DNA of 64,000 bases, taken from positions 27,936,392-28,000,391 of the forward strand of contig NC_037596.1 in NCBI RefSeq assembly GCF_003073045.1, written 5' to 3'. The position numbers and the translations under genes are program-made. Below are positions 62,901-64,000 of the stretch, one piece after another. Origin of the DNA: Pomacea canaliculata (Eukaryota > Mollusca > Gastropoda > Architaenioglossa > Ampullariidae). Below the pieces are notes generated by a model that saw only the letters and a program-made list of their open reading frames with translations, did no database searches and was not told where the DNA came from. How positions within the stretch are numbered: position 1 is the stretch's first letter; every line of letters begins with the position of its first letter.

Positions 62901-63923
62901 CACAAAAACTAGACCATTTTAAAGAATTTGCTAGAGATATATATTAGCAAGATATTTGTTTTGTGGAATCTATTAATTCATAGTAAATATTCCATAAGAA
63001 GCAGCACGTGATCGTTTTTTTCTACCCTGAACGTAGTCTTTAACTGTTTATATTTACAAGAAGACCATTAGTCAGGTCTACCTCATCTTAAGTTTAACAT
63101 TCTACTTCAACACAACATTTCTATTTGTACATGACAATGTCAGGCGAGTGTACTTTCTCTTATTATTAACAGGAATAGACTAGATTAAACGTGTCTCAGT
63201 TACAGAGTAGGAGGTTATTATTAATTTTATAGTAATAGTATTTGTATTTGTGTTCATGCAGATATATATATATATGTCATATACGTACTTAATGATATAA
63301 TTGTGCGCCTGATTGTGTTCTTTATATAGTTTAATGTTTTTATTTTATAATGTCAAGCAGTGCATTATTTGTGTGGAATTCGTTGTATTTTGTTATCTAG
63401 TTTTGTGTATAATTATGTATTTTATTGTTTCACTTATCATTTTAGCGGTTGATATAAAATTATAAGACACCAATAAAAATAATAAATCATGACACATTAA
63501 CGGACTGAGCTTTAATGCTATGTTTAATTACAGGTATGTTAGACAGAGAGAGAGCCTTCTTGGGAATTTCCTCAGACCCCCACAAAGATTTTCACAAAGG
63601 ACCTGCAATGCCTCAGCCATATGCTGTCGTCAGTAAGCCAAAGACACAGACACAGACACAGACACAGACACAGACGCCCATCAGACGACAAGCAGGTCCT
63701 TTAGGCGACATGTACACCATCACTAACACAACCAGCTCAGGTCACGTGGTAGATGACTATGCAACGGTCTGTGGAACGGTCAACAACAACACCAGTGGAG
63801 CAGAGAGTCCTGACACTTACCAAGAGACTCATAATACACAGAGGACAACAGAACCAACGGAAGCATTTAAGCCAACAACAAAGCCAACTATAACAAATAA
63901 CGCGAGCATCCACGATTGGCAAG
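56976..63923 (+). CDS. Gene 6: four-domain Ig receptor, 3' end missing
   Basis: Exons: signal 56976-57039, D1 59278-59601, D2a 60455-60591, D2b 60927-61098, D3 61561-61815, D4 62040-62312, TM 62534-62656, CYT1 63534-63923; later exons lie beyond the window. The visible protein is about 579 aa: signal 1-21, D1 to 129, D2 to 232, D3 to 317, D4 to 408, TM exon to 449, CYT1 to 579. The start AGCCATGG has a good Kozak context and opens MALWILWMLCAVSLLV. D1 is diverged (VLTISDCKDG) while D4 is close to genes 1 and 3. The D2a exon ends AAG|GC, so this intron would use a GC donor. CYT1 has the longest TQ repeat of the family and keeps PYAVV, DMYTIT and DDYATV. Confidence 0.88.
57040..59277 (+). other. 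Intron 1 of gene 6
   Basis: 2.2 kb without a recognised exon. It contains CT- and GT-rich simple sequence (about 57400-57420, 57640-57660, 57795-57812). The ORFs over these are low complexity. Confidence 0.55.
60592..60593 (+). other. Non-canonical GC splice donor, gene 6
   Basis: The D2a exon of genes 1 and 5 ends in G|GTAAAC; here the matching site is G|GCAAAC. GC-AG introns are a known functional minority class with a strong exon-side AG, as here. The acceptor at 60926 is normal. Confidence 0.7.
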
Positions 63924-64000
63924 GTACAAAATGGTTTGCTTTATCAAACAAGATTTTGAATGTCCTTTACGAAATAACAAGAAAAAGATATGTTAAACAA

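Overview
The window is nuclear DNA of an animal: AT-rich, with long introns, GT-AG splice sites, many microsatellites and transposon remnants. No bacterial or phage features were seen. The content and layout fit a lophotrochozoan, most likely a gastropod or other mollusc; that placement is inference, not proof.

Nearly all coding content belongs to one family. Six tandem genes on the + strand encode type I membrane receptors built from immunoglobulin-like (Ig-like) domains. I number them 1 to 6 from left to right. The shared plan is: signal peptide; D1 (Ig-like, 6 Cys); D2 (4 Cys, split by a phase-0 intron); D3 (Ig-like); D4 (Ig-like); one transmembrane exon ending in a basic stop-transfer; then cytoplasmic exons (CYT1 to CYT6) rich in Tyr motifs. 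Nearly all other introns are phase 1. My exon models for genes 2, 3 and 5 sum to complete reading frames (548, 641 and 529 codons before the stop).

Layout: gene 1 (1986-10334; signal exon lies left of the window), gene 2 (13810-22794; lacks D4), gene 3 (26000-37916; complete reference copy), gene 4 (42145-47046, plus a decayed tail exon to 47661; no usable tail), gene 5 (49577-54629; only the second kind of tail), gene 6 (56976-63923; runs off the right edge). Genes 1 and 3, with their introns and 3' flanks, are copies of a segmental duplication of roughly 12-14 kb (about 1-12660 versus about 27200-41350).

The most interesting points are these. (1) Genes 1, 2 and 3 each carry two alternative terminal exon sets. 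Tail A (CYT2+CYT3) has TxYxxV or SxYxxV motifs and an acidic YNEL/YNAL motif. Tail B (CYT4+CYT5+CYT6) has YVDL/YDDL and YEEV motifs. In genes 1 and 3 each set has its own polyadenylation signal, and exon phases force a choice between them. (2) The outermost domain carries a Cys-x4-Cys loop, present in all six genes, whose four inner residues differ in every copy. (3) Paralogues differ by loss of a domain, a tail or the membrane anchor. (4) Genes 2-5 share a promoter block with a TATA-like box and a palindromic ETS-like site. This looks like a diversifying multigene system of signalling or recognition receptors, plausibly immune. The function is inferred from architecture only.

Mobile DNA includes a clean 477-bp non-autonomous hAT element with a perfect 8-bp target duplication, a LINE 3' fragment in gene 3, a reverse-transcriptase scrap in gene 4 and a possible SINE-like insertion in gene 3.
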